Assembly (NCBI GenBank): GCA_001910725.1
Contig: MJGA01000138.1
Location: 1 to 14,827 of the forward strand
DNA from: Phanerodontia chrysosporium
Taxonomy: Eukaryota > Basidiomycota > Agaricomycetes > Polyporales > Phanerochaetaceae
Length of the DNA: 14,827 nt
Direction: 5' to 3'
This document shows positions 7,104-14,827 of the stretch, piece after piece; positions within the stretch are counted from its first letter, which is position 1; the number at the start of each line of letters is the position of its first letter. A program made the translations under genes and the position numbers. The notes below the pieces were generated by a model. It saw only the letters and a list, made by a program, of their open reading frames with translations, made no database searches and was not told where the DNA came from.

Positions 7104-9019
7104 ATGGCTAACAACTCATGGCACGAGCCCTCGCAGTGGGATTATCAGTACCAGAACCCGGGTGCACGATATAACTCACTTTATCTGGATGAACGGCTTT
7201 ACGGTATGCGCCGCCGCTGCCACCACCACCGCCGTCACCTCCATCCAATCTCAATTTCCCCTGCGCGACCCTCTCTATCGACGGCCGCCTTCGAGGCACC
7301 GACTTCTGTGTTGGCCTCTCCGGTGCACTTCTAGTGGGGATTTCAACAAGTCAGCCTGCACCCGCCATGATGGATTGGACACCGGCCTTCAGCCAACATC
7401 CGTCACGCCCGCAGTCAGCCTTGCAATCACTGTCACCTCAGGTGTCAGCTTCACGAGCCCCTACTCAATCTGCCTCACCATCCGAGTCAGCGCCGCTGAT
7501 CGCCCGCTCACTGCACCTCAGGCTACAGCGTCTTCGTCCTCGCCTGCGCAAGCACCTATGGTCACGATTCAACCACCGACTCTACCTACGCCAGCACCTC
7601 GCGTGAAAAACATGACGAAAGAGCAGAAAAGGACTCACCGTAAAGAGCAGCAAGCACGCCATGACGCGATAGAACAAGACGTGAACGACTTCTTTGAATA
7701 CGCGTCACGGCACGCCCAGGACCTTGCAGACAAATGGCAGAAGAAGAAGCGGTGGTTTTGGACCGCTTCTTCAATGGAGGACGTAAGGGGATGGGCGACT
7801 CGAAGACAAGCGCTTTCAATGCGTGGCTTCACTTTAAATGCGAGGAAGTGAACGGTAGTAAGTAATTTGTCCATGCGTACAGGGGGTACTGCTTACCAGG
7901 AGCCTTAGATCTTGGTCTCGGTGAGCTTCCGAAGTCTATGCAAGAGGTTCGAGAGGAATTCCTCGATGAATACTATGCTCTCGGCGATGAGGAGAAGGCA
8001 CAGTACGTACGGGATTATGATGCTGTGAAGAAGGCGAAGAAAACAAGCAAGCGTACCTCTGCCGTGCGAAGATACAAGACCTAGCTAATACAAGTAACTC
8101 CTCGAAGAGATCGTGCGTGCTTCGACATATGCATAAGACCGACTGCTGACACTTACTCGTAGATCATGGGCCTCGACGCGCGGATCAGCATTGGAGGCTT
8201 CTTCTGCCTGGTCCGCGGGGACACAGATTACGTGACGGCCCGCAGTGGTGGTTTAGCCATCCGAGCTGGAGACGTTCTTGACCGTCAGTAGTAGACGGTG
8301 GGATACGACGCGGCTTGGCACATTGGTAGAGGCGTTCGTAGTCGCAGGGGGTTCTGTATCAGGTGTGTGACGTGCGGCAGTTCAATGCGGGACCGTCCTA
8401 CTCACCGGTTCGGAAGGTGTCCTCCGCACTAACAAACAGAAATGCGCGTTCACCAAGGCACAAATTCGCAATCGGATAAGGGACTTACTTAGTGTGTGCC
8501 TCTGTCCAAACATCCCCTCTGTTCTAATTGTGCCCTAGTCGATATAACCGGTAACGACAAGGTTGTCATGCAGTACGAACGATACGAATACGATATCGTG
8601 CAGCGCTACAATGTCGAGCTTGTGGGGTGGACGGCGGACAAGTTTGTGAACCCCAGCGACCTGTCAGACAACCTCAGCATGCTCCAGACCCTTCTCAATG
8701 CACTCGATAACGGCACTTGCAAGTTTGTAAGACTCACCGCTGCACAGGCAGCCGCTCGGAAGAAGGCGCATGAAGCCAAGGTCACCGCCGGTCAGATTTT
8801 GCCTCCCAAACCGCGCAAGAAGCGCCAGGATGCAGGCAAGCCTCGGGGGTCGCGCAAACAGAAGGGTGCTGTTTCTGCTGCTGAAGAGTCATCTGCGCCT
8901 GGTGGTGAGAACGAGGAGGTGGTCGATGACGAGGAGGGGGAAGAACTGAGGACAGCGAGGACGAGAACGAGGGAGATGACGAGCTGGGCCCTTCGAGGAA
9001 GCGTAGACGGGGCGAATAG
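7104..9019 (+). pseudogene. Multi-exon gene of an uncharacterised agaricomycete family, broken
   Basis: Function is unknown; I match it from memory to a family common in mushroom genomes. Exon 1 (7104-7203, MANNSWHEPSQWDYQ) splices cleanly over 7204-7334 into frame 2 (SQPAPAMMDWTPAFS). Reading shifts near 7495 to frame 1 (TKEQKRTHRKEQQARHDAIE, charged helix) and near 7745 to frame 3 (VLDRFFNGGRKGMGDSKTSA), with TAA at 7863 in a possible intron remnant. Frame 3 then gives LPGALDLGLGELPKSMQEV to TAG at 8082. After a likely intron (about 8094-8162) comes GLDARISIGGFFCLVRGDTD. Frame 1 (8299-8491, LVEAFVVAGG) has TGA at 8368. Intron 8492-8538 rejoins frame 3 exactly, giving YERYEYDIVQRYNVELVGW and FVNPSDLSDNLSMLQTLL. 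A basic linker and acidic tail end, after a shift in a G run near 8937, with SRKRRRGE at TAG 9017-9019, a possible nuclear signal. Confidence 0.72.
8492..8538 (+). other. Well-supported 47-nt intron inside the 7104-9019 gene
   Basis: The donor GTGTGTGCC and acceptor TGCCCTAG flank a TTCTAAT branch-like site. Removing the intron links frame 1 (...IRNRIRDLL) to frame 3 (IDITGNDKVVMQYE) with no loss of frame. This supports a eukaryotic, intron-rich origin. Confidence 0.65.
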
Positions 9020-9477
9020 ATATGTATAGCTGGTGTGGTTGTCGTCGTCGAGAGCACAGTGTGAATGACAGCGGCAGCGCGCAGGTCCATTCTGATCTCG
9101 GTGATATACCCACGCATGTCTACGCAAATTTTATTCCATTCGTTCAGGCTACATTACACAGGAGAACGCCTTCCTTGCATACAAGTAGATGCAGACATGG
9201 CAGTCCGCAAGCCAGAGAGGTCGTGTCAGGCGGTCCAGAGGCTATGACGAAGTCTGCAGGCCTTTGATGGGATATCACTGGGATGAAGCGCCGGAGGGGC
9301 GCGACGTGGCAACGGAAAAGAACGAGGCGCGGGAACAGTGCGGGAACATGTCCGATTGGGGAAGGAGGCGGGGCGGGAAAGGGCGGGGCGGGGCAGCACG
9401 AGGGACGGCATCCGGGGCACGGAAACAGCCGGGAATGGCTGACGGAAGGGGCTGACCACCCAGGAAATCTGGAGGCT
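9020..9477. other. Non-coding GC-rich stretch with G-quadruplex motif
   Basis: No gene is recognised. The left part is probably the 3' flank of the preceding gene. From about 9280 the + strand becomes very rich in purines and G. At 9370-9393 there are five runs of three or four G separated by loops of 1-3 bases, a strong G-quadruplex pattern. An ORF over 9189-9455 exists on the + strand, but its Gly/Arg-rich product follows from base composition. Confidence 0.55.
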
Positions 9478-9683
9478 GCTCTCGACGGGTGCGAGAAACG
9501 CGAGATCTACCTCCGATCTGAGGGATCACCGGCTGCGTTCGATCCCTCAAATCCGTAATCGATTGCGGGCTGCATAGGTGGCTCTCGACGGGTGCGAGAA
9601 ACGCGAGATCTACCTCCGATCTGAGGGATCACCGGCTGCGTTCGATCCCTCAAATCCGTAATCGATTGCGGGCTGCATAGGTG
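9478..9683 (+). repeat. Perfect 103-bp tandem duplication
   Basis: Copies at 9478-9580 and 9581-9683 are identical by eye. Each holds a perfect 9-bp inverted repeat, TGAGGGATC and GATCCCTCA, around a 13-base loop (9519-9549 and 9622-9652). The repeat sits between the 7104-9019 gene and copy A. Lack of any difference suggests a recent event, unlike the diverged LTR repeat. Confidence 0.95.
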
Positions 9684-9880
9684 GACTGGGTAAGTCAGTG
9701 CTCCCCGACCCATCGCCGAGGGCCGATAGGCGTCCACGTGACATCAGCTTTCCCGCCGAAAGCGTGCTTGTTCTTCACAAGTTCTTTTGTAGTCTCCCAA
9801 GGAAAACCTTCAAAAATGGCTGCAAGTATCTAGCCACTGACGTGGCTCGATGAGCTGGCAATTTCCTCTCACCATTCGGT

Positions 9881-10623
9881 ATGGCTTCCGCATAGGAGGT
9901 TCTAAAAATATTCGTCAAGGCCCGTGAGTCCTACCTCCAGGACCCGTCCACCATCAATCCGATGATGGAAATCCTGGAGGCGACCAAGGGTGCCGCAGGG
10001 TGAGTAAGCGTCTCTGAGTAGATGAGACATGATGAGCTGACTGCTATCCAGGATTTACCACGGTGTAGCACCGGAGGAGCCAGACACGCTTGTGCTCTTC
10101 ATCGGTATGTCCTCGTAATGGACCGCCGATCCGCGCTCCTCTGCTTACATCGTAGTGCCAAGTCTAGGATACGCTCGAAGAGCACCACGGTCTTATGAAC
10201 GAGTGCGCAGAGCTCAGCACGGCCAACATGTTCTAAGCGTATATCGACAACGACCTCCGCGCTTCTTTGAACACTCCCTATGTGCCTTACGCACATGTTA
10301 GCAAAATGGACCAGGGGAAGACGAACAAGGAAGTTCTCGCGCTGCTCAAAGCACTCACGGAGCGACCGACCCCGGCGGGATGTCATCTCGGCGGGTACGC
10401 CAAAGCCGTCGAGAAGGATGAGTTCGTCGTCTTGTACGGGTGGGACGATCCAAAGGTTTGACATAGTCTACAAACAGCTGGTACCTCACTCATGCAATCC
10501 ATATAGTTCTACCACGCGACTCGCGAGTTGCAGGATGTGGAAGAAGTCTTGCGCCAAATTCGTGACGTCGTCGAGGTCGTCAAGCGTGGGCGTGTGCAGC
10601 TTGTCGCCTACGAGAAGTACTAA
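9881..10623 (+). pseudogene. Copy A of a four-exon small gene, possibly ABM-like; three in-frame stops
   Basis: The start ATG 9881 is chosen because the paralogue at 11827 begins the same way (MAxA.EV). Exons are 9881-9999, 10052-10104, 10163-10455 and 10507-10623. All three introns (52, 58 and 51 nt) have GT starts and AG ends, and splicing keeps frame to TAA at 10621-10623. Readable parts include VKARESYLQDPSTINPMMEI, IYHGVAPEEPDTLVLFI, YAKAVEKDEFVVLYGWDDP and VQLVAYEKY. The two halves share a pattern (G...E..D..VL...WD), as in paired antibiotic-monooxygenase-like (ABM) barrels; this is a fold guess, not a proven activity. Stops at 9893 (TAG), 10165 (TAG) and 10234 (TAA) break it. About 11 codons are missing against copy B near 10200. 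A CACGTG lies at 9735-9740, 140 bp upstream. Confidence 0.78.
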
Positions 10624-11049
10624 GGAGCTGTTCATAACAAGATCTGATGCATCTTCATAATAGATCGAAGATGATGGGTTGGCCCCATTACGGTTGCTCC
10701 GAGGCTGAATGTGGCGCTGAAGGCGTGAACATGCACATATGCACAGCGCTGGCCTTTCCTGATGATTGTGCCTATGACTTCTTCACCTTTCCGTTCAGCT
10801 ATCTTTTCATCGCTGTCGGGAGCGTCTCCGCGAGGAGCAGTAACTGGTCATCCCGGACGTGGGTTTCACAGTTGGATCAAGGCTAGGCATTAGAAACATG
10901 CCTATCCCGAACCGCGCAAGCACCAGGGACTGCACTCGTGTCGTACGTCGCCTCCACTCTTCATTGCGGATCAGGGGGAAGAGACTCATATAGAGCATAT
11001 TAGTGTATTCCTCGGTGTATCTGTGGAGATTCACCCTGCGAATGAGCAT
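10624..11049. other. Intergenic region between convergent copies A and B
   Basis: These 426 bp lie between the 3' ends of the two paralogues and should hold both 3' flanks. I see no coding pattern and no RNA gene. A small inverted repeat, CATCTTC (10650-10656) and GAAGATG (10667-10673), lies just after the stop of copy A; it is too weak to call a signal. Confidence 0.5.
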
Positions 11050-11827
11050 CTACGGCTGATATCTCTTGAAGGGGATGAGCTTGACACAGCCCTCTTGCCC
11101 TCCTCCGTCACCTCGAGCAGGTGCGGCACAACCGTCTTAGCCTCGGGCTGCTCGCGCGCGGCGTAGAAGAACTACATCGACGACGAGATGAACAGCGTCA
11201 GGTACTCGAAGGCAGCGGACCCCCTGCGGGTCGTCCCCCGTTGATATGGATGAACGAGTCTTCTCGACCGCCTTGGCGAAGCCGCCGACACGGCACGTCG
11301 CGGGCAGCTCCAGGCGGGTGGTCAGCGCCATGAGTAGCGCGAGCGCCTCGTCCGCGGTCCTGCCCGCCTTCAGCGTGCCGATATACCCGAAGGAGAGGTA
11401 CGGCGCGTTGAGCACGGCCGCGAGGTCGGACGGGAGGTACACATGGAACATGTTAATTGTGCTCAGGTCGGCGCACTTCGCGAACTTGCGCCGAGCACCG
11501 CGTAGCGCTCCTTGTCGTCGATGAGGGCTTGATGGTCCTCGATCGTATCCAGACTTGCGAGGGGAGGTCAGCGCGCAATGCTCGCGTTGGCAGGACTGAG
11601 CGTACCGATGAGAGCATCAGCGTGTCAGGCTCCTCGGGACCACGCCGTGGTAGATCCTGCAGCGGCAGTGTCATCAGCTCCTGGGTAGTATCCTTCGTCT
11701 TCTGCGTTATTATAGCGCAGGGCGCCCTTGGACGCCTTCACTATCTCTAGCATCGGATTGAGCGTGGACGGGTCTTGAGGTAGGACTCGCGAGCCTTGAT
11801 AACCACGACCTCGAGTGCAGGAGCCAT
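11050..11827 (-). pseudogene. Copy B, paralogue of copy A, broken by indels
   Basis: The complement of 11825-11827 is ATG, followed by MAPALEVVVIKARESYL, clearly paralogous to copy A. The order matches A: NPMLEIVKASKGA, IYHGVVPEEPDTL, DTIEDHQALIDD, ADLSTINMFHVYLP, NAPYLSFGYIGTLKAGRTAD, then a GGFAKAVEKT section, ending near KLIPFKRYQP and TAG (11050-11052). Intron 2 (11554-11605, GTACGC ... CAAG) is intact, but the donor of intron 1 appears to be CT instead of GT. Single-base losses break the frame after SYLK, before the second intron, around 11480, twice near 11230-11260, and near the 3' end. Where A has a gap of about 11 codons, B keeps them. Function as for copy A; likely inactive unless the indels are sequencing errors. 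Confidence 0.75.
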
Positions 11828-11885
11828 CTTCTACGCGCGAATGTAAGCGTTGGAATGCTGGAGGCTCCTGCAGTGCGTTACGTCC

Positions 11886-11891
11886 TATATA
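11886..11891 (-). promoter_or_regulatory. TATA box of copy B
   Basis: The minus strand reads GAGTATATAGGAC about 60 bases before the ATG at 11827, a usual distance for a fungal core promoter. This supports the chosen start of copy B. Confidence 0.5.
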
Positions 11892-13344
11892 CTCGCAATC
11901 GCGTGATGCAATCCATCATTGGCAAAGCGTATCCGGTCCGTCGGGATGCGAGACAGGGGCACTATCGTCCTCATGACAGAGAAGCCTGCGCTAGTCTTCA
12001 AGGGACCAGGAGATTCAACTCACACAAGTTGATATACTTGTCCGATCGAGAACACGGTTATCGTGCCGTGAGAACTCACTTCGCCACGTGGGCCATTGCA
12101 ATGCGAAGAGCCAGTGCCTGAGTCCTCGACACGCTGTGAAGGCAGTACAGATGTACGGCGGTGTGGTCGAGGTGAATGACGCACGTAGCGATTGTCAGAA
12201 GTCCGACTCGCCGCCAACGACCCTGGCATCTTCACAGGCGCTTGTGCGAGGTTCAGCATTCTGGCAATCAGACTGTACACCCTGAAGGCAGAAGATGAGA
12301 AATCTTATTTGAAAGCACATTCCGTAAAGACAGACGGAGAAAGCAGAGCAGCCGGACCAGCGGGAATCTTGGAACTGTCATGATTAGGAAAGAGTTCCCA
12401 CTGCGCAGAGTATCAGGCACCGGCATTAGCGTCTCGCTGTCTCGCCCCTCTGCGTGGCGCTCTGCGCAGAGGCGGACTCGCATCCTTGGAGGGTCAGCTC
12501 GACGTCTACGAGTTTCGTTCGTCAGCCAGAGAGTATATGGCTGCAGAAGCATGGTACTTACCCTTGTAGCAAACATGCCCTCGGATAATATTGTGTGTGC
12601 TGATATGTGCTGATGAGGACGAATCAACGGGCGACAAGAGAGTCGAGTGCCAGCAAAGTGCGCACAAGCCGGTGCGGCGGGTGATCATAGGAACGCACCA
12701 ATCTAAACGGAGCTGTCTTAGAAAGCAGAGACGTGATCGCGGTGTAACCACATACAGGATATTCGATTTTTACTGACCCACACGGAGATGTTGTACCTCC
12801 CTGCGCGCAGTGTTCAGGTCGGTAGCACACGATATGTTGATTCCTAGGCGGATGTCTGCGCTGGGTCAATCGCCTGCTTACACACATGAAGGTAGAGATA
12901 ACCTTTACCAAGGAAGAAGTAGCGACTCGCATGGTATCATCATTTCTGCAAAGGTTTCGTGAGTCTTAGTTCGCCTCGGGAGCAGGTCGGCACGCACATG
13001 ATATGAACCCAGCAGTAAGGGCAAATCGGCCCGCGATGAAGGGGTTGACGCACTGGCGAGATGTCCTGAGTGATGACTGTTAGGAGCGTTCGCGCGAAAG
13101 ATACAGTGAGCTACGCTCACCAGCGTTCCGCGCTCGTTTCTGGAGCGCACTTTGATCTGTGCCGCGCCATGCACAAAACTTGGCCTCGCATTGGACTGCC
13201 TCGCGCACTACGGATTCGCATGTGAGAGCAACCCAGCTTTGAGACTGGAGAGCTTACCGAGCTGGCAATGGTCCCTCATTATGGGAGGTGTGCCACTGAA
13301 AGAAGCTCAGTCTTACGTGCAGGGGACGTCTCTCAGTGCACTTA
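11892..13344. other. No gene recognised
   Basis: Only short overlapping ORFs on both strands are present and none has a recognisable motif. Notable words are a 12-bp palindrome CTCTGCGCAGAG at 12460-12471 and a small hairpin GTGAGC-TAC-GCTCAC at 13106-13120. No tRNA, rRNA or repeat array is seen. Confidence 0.5.
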
Positions 13345-13818
13345 CTATCCATAGCACACATGGCACATTTTCGTTCGTCTGCCAGTGCACGCGTAGCCCC
13401 ATTCAGCTGCTCGGCGTGAGTTGAGCGCGCAGAAACATATGCGTATATAACCAACGCACCTCCAGAGCACTGGGTCCACGTAAGATTCAGGGCAGACTGG
13501 GTTTCCACAGTAAGCTAGTGAGGGTTCGAGTGAGCTCGAAGGCCATTGCGTGAGCTTTGTGGCATGACATACGTATTGCGCAGGGCGAGCCTCTTGGAAT
13601 GGTCGCGAGCAAACTTTCGTCGATGCCAGCTGTTTTGATCGATCTAAGCAGTCTTGACGCAGCGCAAAGGAAGTTAAACTCACATGTTGGCCAGCAAAAT
13701 GACAGAGAGGACTCTCCCTTGCGCGAGACAGGATTTGCGACAAGGCCGTGTTCAGCCTGGTATTAGGGAAGCAACTAGATACGCACCTGTATAGTTGCCA
13801 TGTTCTTCCAGATGACAT
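13345..13818 (-). CDS. Possible cysteine-rich small protein, unrecognised
   Basis: From an ATG at 13818 (minus strand, MSSGRTWQLYRCVSSC) the frame stays open for 157 codons to 13345; the open frame extends upstream to 13980. The product has about 14 Cys, including YCGNPVCPE, RICFCAL and MCHVC near the end. There is no hydrophobic start that would suggest secretion and no known domain. A TATATATA lies about 60 bases before the ATG on the same strand, and the leader CATCCTAGAACGCAACTCCC looks like a short fungal 5' UTR. Possible GT donors occur inside, so the true product may be spliced. A chance ORF is still quite possible. Confidence 0.2.
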   Translation of the reverse strand: MSSGRTWQLYRCVSSCFPNTRLNTALSQILSRARESPLCHFAGQHVSLTSFALRQDCLDRSKQLASTKVCSRPFQEARPAQYVCHATKLTQWPSSSLEPSLAYCGNPVCPESYVDPVLWRCVGYIRICFCALNSRRAAEWGYACTGRRTKMCHVCYG

Positions 13819-13878
13819 GATTATAGGGAAAGGGAGTTGCGTTCTAGGATGTTGTAGAGAGTGGGGTGACTCTGTGTG

Positions 13879-13886
13879 TATATATA
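13879..13886 (-). promoter_or_regulatory. TATATATA ahead of the cysteine-rich ORF
   Basis: TATATATA on either strand; read on the minus strand it is 60 bases before the ATG at 13818, the same spacing as the TATA box of copy B. No other promoter element is evident. Confidence 0.3.
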
Positions 13887-14827
13887 CGCTGCATTCAGCG
13901 CCCATGTGGCAATTTGTATTTGCAGAGGTGAAGACCGCAATGAACCTCTTTGTGATATTGGACAGTTCGTCGAAGAGCAAAGGTTAACATACATAGGCAG
14001 CCTTAATGAAGCCTGACAGGCCCTGGTTGCGAGGGCGTTTGTCCGAATGGGGCACCAATCGTTCGAGATCACTTGGCCAATGGAGAGCCACTCGTTGAGC
14101 GACGCGATTGCAGGAATACGTGATGGGTTGGTGGCCACATGCGTTACCCGGATACAACCGCGACGGGTCGGCTATTACGCCACCTCTACGGCGAAGCACC
14201 TTAGGCGCAGCGTAGCAGTTATGACCAGAGATCTTGTTTCCGGTCAAAGAAGATAGACACAGGGTCTTGGGCCGATCTGCTATTCGTCTTTCAAAAGCTT
14301 ACTGTACTTGCAGCTCGCCGCTGATTTGATCGCTACCTAGAGCAACGTACGCGTTTCCTGCGTTTCACGTCAAACACACAATAACGGCTCGAGAGCGAGT
14401 TCATACTGTACTTCTCAAGCCATTTCTTCTAAGAATCGACCTCTAGGAGTGGCGGACTGGGGTCAAACATGCTCGGTTACGGGCGCCTCGGCCCTCGGCG
14501 AATGACGGGGTCCGTCACCGAGGTTCGGGGTAACGCCCGACAGCTTTCGCTCTTCGACTATGTAATCTGTAAGTGCTCGACTATGTCCGCGGACTGCATT
14601 ACAGAAAGGTACTGAAGAATTTGTATGCTAGATATGTCATTCAATACACTTCCTTTAACTGGAAATCAGGATGTTGGATAACCGGATAGTCGAACACTGG
14701 TATGTCAACAAATCGAACTCTATCATGATACTTAACGAATGGTGTTTGCGTCAGGGGCCGATACTGCTGAGACTGTTTCTTAGCTCCTATTAAGCGTTCA
14801 ACACAATTCCTGTATCCGAACACAGGC
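13887..14827. other. No gene recognised; contains a GC-rich hairpin
   Basis: Short ORFs only. The minus-strand ORF 14641-14823 (VRFVDIPVFDYPVIQHPDF inside) is not recognised and could run off the right edge. A compound inverted repeat lies at 14481-14538. TCGACTATGT is repeated at 14554-14563 and 14577-14586, with ATAGTCGA inverted at 14686-14693. Confidence 0.45.
14481..14538 (+). repeat. GC-rich compound inverted repeat
   Basis: Nested arms can pair: GGGCG (14481-14485) with CGCCC (14534-14538); CCTCGG (14486-14491 or 14493-14498) with CCGAGG (14518-14523); TGACGG (14503-14508) with CCGTCA (14512-14517) around a GGT loop. It would form a long stem with side bulges in RNA or single-stranded DNA. 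No gene is attached to it. Confidence 0.55.

Noticed and set aside
6880..7851. A single 323-residue + strand ORF
   Set aside because: Its first half crosses a better gene model in other frames (exon 7104-7203, then frame 2 from 7335) and is Ser/Arg/Pro-rich shadow translation; only its last third is genuine coding sequence and belongs to the 7104-9019 gene.
7855..7882. 28-nt intron GTAGTAAGT...TACAG
   Set aside because: It is shorter than normal fungal introns and its removal does not keep the frame; at best a remnant.
9189..9455. Gly/Arg-rich ORF on the + strand, and matching minus-strand ORFs
   Set aside because: The long frames follow from GC-rich, purine-biased composition; no motif, no splice context, no conserved pattern.
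9530..9550. tRNA T-arm-like GCGTTCGATCCC in the 103-bp unit
   Set aside because: The T-stem does not pair and no A box, D arm or anticodon arm is found upstream; the complement arm forms a different stem.
10650..10673. Inverted repeat after copy A as a terminator
   Set aside because: A 7-bp stem with no T run; hairpin terminators are not expected for fungal Pol II genes.
14450..14540. Possible tRNA-derived SINE with A and B boxes
   Set aside because: The A-box-like and B-box-like words are imperfect and no cloverleaf can be drawn; kept only as an orphan hairpin.
1..14827. CRISPR arrays, bacterial operons or phage modules
   Set aside because: No spaced short repeats are present, and introns and the retroelement point to a eukaryote.

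Overview
This looks like fungal DNA, most likely from an agaricomycete (mushroom-forming or wood-decay basidiomycete). The reasons are GT-AG introns of about 45-60 nt with CTNAC-like branch sites, a Ty3/gypsy chromovirus, and a decayed gene that I match from memory to an uncharacterised family common in Agaricomycetes. I recognise no intact gene. Every coding relic is broken by stops, single-base indels or both, so the window reads as accessory, transposon-rich DNA.

Region 1 (1-5766) is a degenerate LTR retrotransposon on the + strand whose 5' end lies off the left edge. In order it holds gag with a CCHC zinc knuckle, a retropepsin with the DSGA active site, a ~750-bp stretch where reverse transcriptase and RNase H should be but are not readable, an integrase (zinc-binding HHCC, two catalytic Asp, a GPF-type C-terminus), a chromodomain, and a dUTPase domain with all five family motifs at the C-terminus of Pol. 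A polypurine tract and an LTR (4171-4763) follow. The 3' end is then repeated: a second partial dUTPase, a second polypurine tract and a second LTR (5170-5766). The repeat joins the exact 3' end of the first LTR to the inside of the dUTPase gene.

Region 2 (5767-9019) holds two broken genes on the + strand: a coiled-coil gene just downstream of the last LTR (about 5999-6858), and a multi-exon gene (7104-9019) with recurrent motifs (VRGxTD, GW...NPS), a basic linker and an acidic tail ending in a basic cluster.

Region 3 (9020-9880) is non-coding. It contains a strong G-quadruplex motif and a perfect 103-bp tandem duplication carrying a 9-bp stem.

Region 4 (9881-11827) contains two convergent paralogous pseudogenes of a small four-exon gene, possibly of the dimeric alpha/beta-barrel (ABM-like) class. 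Copy A (+) keeps its frame and splice sites but has three in-frame stops. Copy B (-) is damaged by single-base indels and one lost splice donor.

Region 5 (11828-14827) has no recognisable gene. It holds the putative copy B promoter, a low-confidence cysteine-rich ORF with an upstream TATA box, and a GC-rich compound hairpin. The genes of the window do not form a pathway; the coherent unit is the retrotransposon.
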